DNA from: a candidate division WWE3 bacterium CG22_combo_CG10-13_8_21_14_all_39_12
GTDB lineage: Bacteria > Patescibacteriota > 4484-211 > GCA-002791395
DNA length: 5,035 nt
Assembly: GCA_002771355.1 (NCBI GenBank)
Contig: PCSU01000020.1
Coordinates: forward strand, 1 to 5,035
Direction of reading: 5' to 3'
In this document: positions 4,267-5,035 of the stretch, in pieces
How the letters are laid out: each line of letters begins with the position of its first letter
Numbering within the stretch: position 1 is the first letter of the stretch
Notes under the pieces: generated by a model
What the model was told of the DNA's origin: nothing
What the model saw: the letters and a program-made list of their open reading frames with translations, nothing else
The model's database searches: none
Position numbers and translations under genes: made by a program

Positions 4267-4917
4267 ATGAAAACAATCGTCATCTCTGATATACACCTTG
4301 ATGAACACTTCAATCAACAGAAATTCGATGCCTTATCCAAAATATTCATAGAAGCCGACCGCATAATTATTAACGGTGATTTCTGGGATGGGTACTTAAT
4401 ACCATTTGATAAGTTTATCAATAGCCAATGGTCTCAACTATTTCCGTTCATGAAAGACAAAACAATCTATATGTATGGAAATCATGATGCTAAAAAACTC
4501 TGTCATGAACGAGTTGCACAATTTTCTCATATGGCTGTTCAGTCTTTTGAACTTGAAACATCAAATCAGAAATTCCATATAGAACATGGAAACAAATTTA
4601 TGTTTCCTCATGATGAAAACAAATCTCCTAAAAAAATACAACATCTTGTATCCGAAATTTCAAATGTCGTTCACTCCTTTGGTGTAAGCATCTTCGGTCC
4701 AAAAATATATAGAGTGTACTCCTTTGCAAACCAACAAGGGAAAAAATGGGCTCGAAAAAACTTGCCCTCAGATACAATTCTCGTTTGCGGCCATACCCAC
4801 TTAGCTGAAGATTCGCGAGATCAAAACTTTATAAATACCGGGTTTAATTTTGACAACTACTTATCGTGGCTTGAGATTACTGATACTGGATTTGGACTTA
4901 AGCAAGAAAAGTATTAG
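4267..4917 (+). CDS. Calcineurin-like metallophosphoesterase (LpxH/UDP-diacylglucosamine-hydrolase-like fold)
   Basis: This is a two-metal phosphoesterase, probably cytoplasmic since no signal or membrane segment is visible. All signature motifs are in order: 'SDIHLD' with D8 and H10, 'NGDFWD' with G37-D38, 'YGNHD' with N72-H73-D74, H107 in 'IEHGNK', and 'CGHTH' with H176 and H178. The final 'FINTGFNFDNYLSWLEI' is the usual closing strand pair, in which an 'INTG' segment follows the GHTH loop. At 216 aa it is a bare catalytic domain. The insert between H107 and GHTH (about 113-165, 'PHDENKSPKKIQHLV...') is helical and basic and probably caps the active site. The substrate is not evident: LpxH-like lipid, nucleotide or other phosphodiester are all possible. 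Transcription is probably leaderless. Its base composition looks more AT-rich than the phosphoribosyltransferase gene. Confidence 0.88.
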   Translation: MKTIVISDIHLDEHFNQQKFDALSKIFIEADRIIINGDFWDGYLIPFDKFINSQWSQLFPFMKDKTIYMYGNHDAKKLCHERVAQFSHMAVQSFELETSNQKFHIEHGNKFMFPHDENKSPKKIQHLVSEISNVVHSFGVSIFGPKIYRVYSFANQQGKKWARKNLPSDTILVCGHTHLAEDSRDQNFINTGFNFDNYLSWLEITDTGFGLKQEKY

Positions 4918-5035
4918 CTAAGACTTCACTAAAGGCTTTATAATGATAGTTAGCGTGGTTTTTGTGAGTTTGAACGAGTACATCAAACTCTGTAACTACA
5001 ACCGGTGAATTGGTATTATTGTTACTTGTTTGTTG
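4898..5035 (-). CDS. Possible C-terminal end of an unknown protein (partial, runs off the window)
   Basis: On the - strand, a frame is open from the window edge (5035) for 45 codons to TAA at 4900-4898. It reads ...NSPVVVTEFDVLVQTHKNHA and continues with YHYKAFSEVLANTFLA. The mix of hydrophobic strand-like and helix-like stretches looks protein-like, and no other frame in 4918-5035 stays open on either strand. It would overlap the 3' end of the phosphoesterase gene by 20 nt in a tail-to-tail arrangement. I do not recognise the family, and a 45-codon open frame could occur by chance. Confidence 0.45.
   Translation of the reverse strand, partial: QQTSNNNTNSPVVVTEFDVLVQTHKNHANYHYKAFSEVLANTFLA

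Noticed and set aside
4723..4731. Another TTTGCAAAC copy
   Set aside because: It lies inside the phosphoesterase coding region (codons for SFANQ) far from the cluster, so it was not counted as part of the tRNA-linked array.

Overview
The window looks like bacterial DNA from a Candidate Phyla Radiation (Patescibacteria) genome. This is inferred from content, not from a marker gene. The pilin has the short 'HG|FTLIELLVVI' leader followed by a 'LSDLKEINDALKRFY' helix, a style very common in those genomes. Genes are small and alternate in strand, base composition is moderately AT-rich, and Shine-Dalgarno (SD) starts are mixed with apparently leaderless ones. A GC-rich or host-associated pathogen is unlikely, but the exact lineage cannot be named from this sequence.

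Left end (1-300): the + strand carries the end of a broken terC-family membrane protein gene, which runs at about 71-80 into the 5' end of an IS30-family transposase gene on the - strand. The IS remnant keeps its TTG start, a strong SD, a hairpin over the SD and probably its terminal repeat. A strong hairpin terminator follows at 254-294.

Middle (297-3220): a small unknown gene (-) and a four-helix membrane protein gene (+) diverge from 555-716. The membrane protein gene converges on a membrane-anchored staphylococcal-nuclease-like gene (-), with a GNRA-capped hairpin between them. The nuclease gene diverges from an AlkD-type DNA glycosylase gene (+). That gene converges on a hypoxanthine-type phosphoribosyltransferase gene (-), whose probable terminator is embedded in the last codons of the glycosylase gene. 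The phosphoribosyltransferase start is revised to GTG at 3220.

Right part (3221-5035): a tRNA-Leu(GAG) with encoded CCA lies in a non-coding tract rich in small inverted repeats and four copies of TTTGYAAAC. It is followed by a type IV pilin-like gene and a calcineurin-like phosphoesterase gene, both + strand. Each has a -35/18-bp/-10 promoter ending 5-6 nt before its ATG, so both are probably leaderless. At the right edge there may be the C-terminal end of another - strand gene.

No operon or defence/mobile system is evident, and most genes appear to be independent transcription units. The only functional theme I can suggest is nucleic-acid handling (exported nuclease, pilin, purine phosphoribosyltransferase, alkylation repair), and that is inference. 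I found no convincing undescribed multi-gene system. The more interesting items are the terC/IS30 scar, the covarying repeats around the tRNA and the leaderless promoters.
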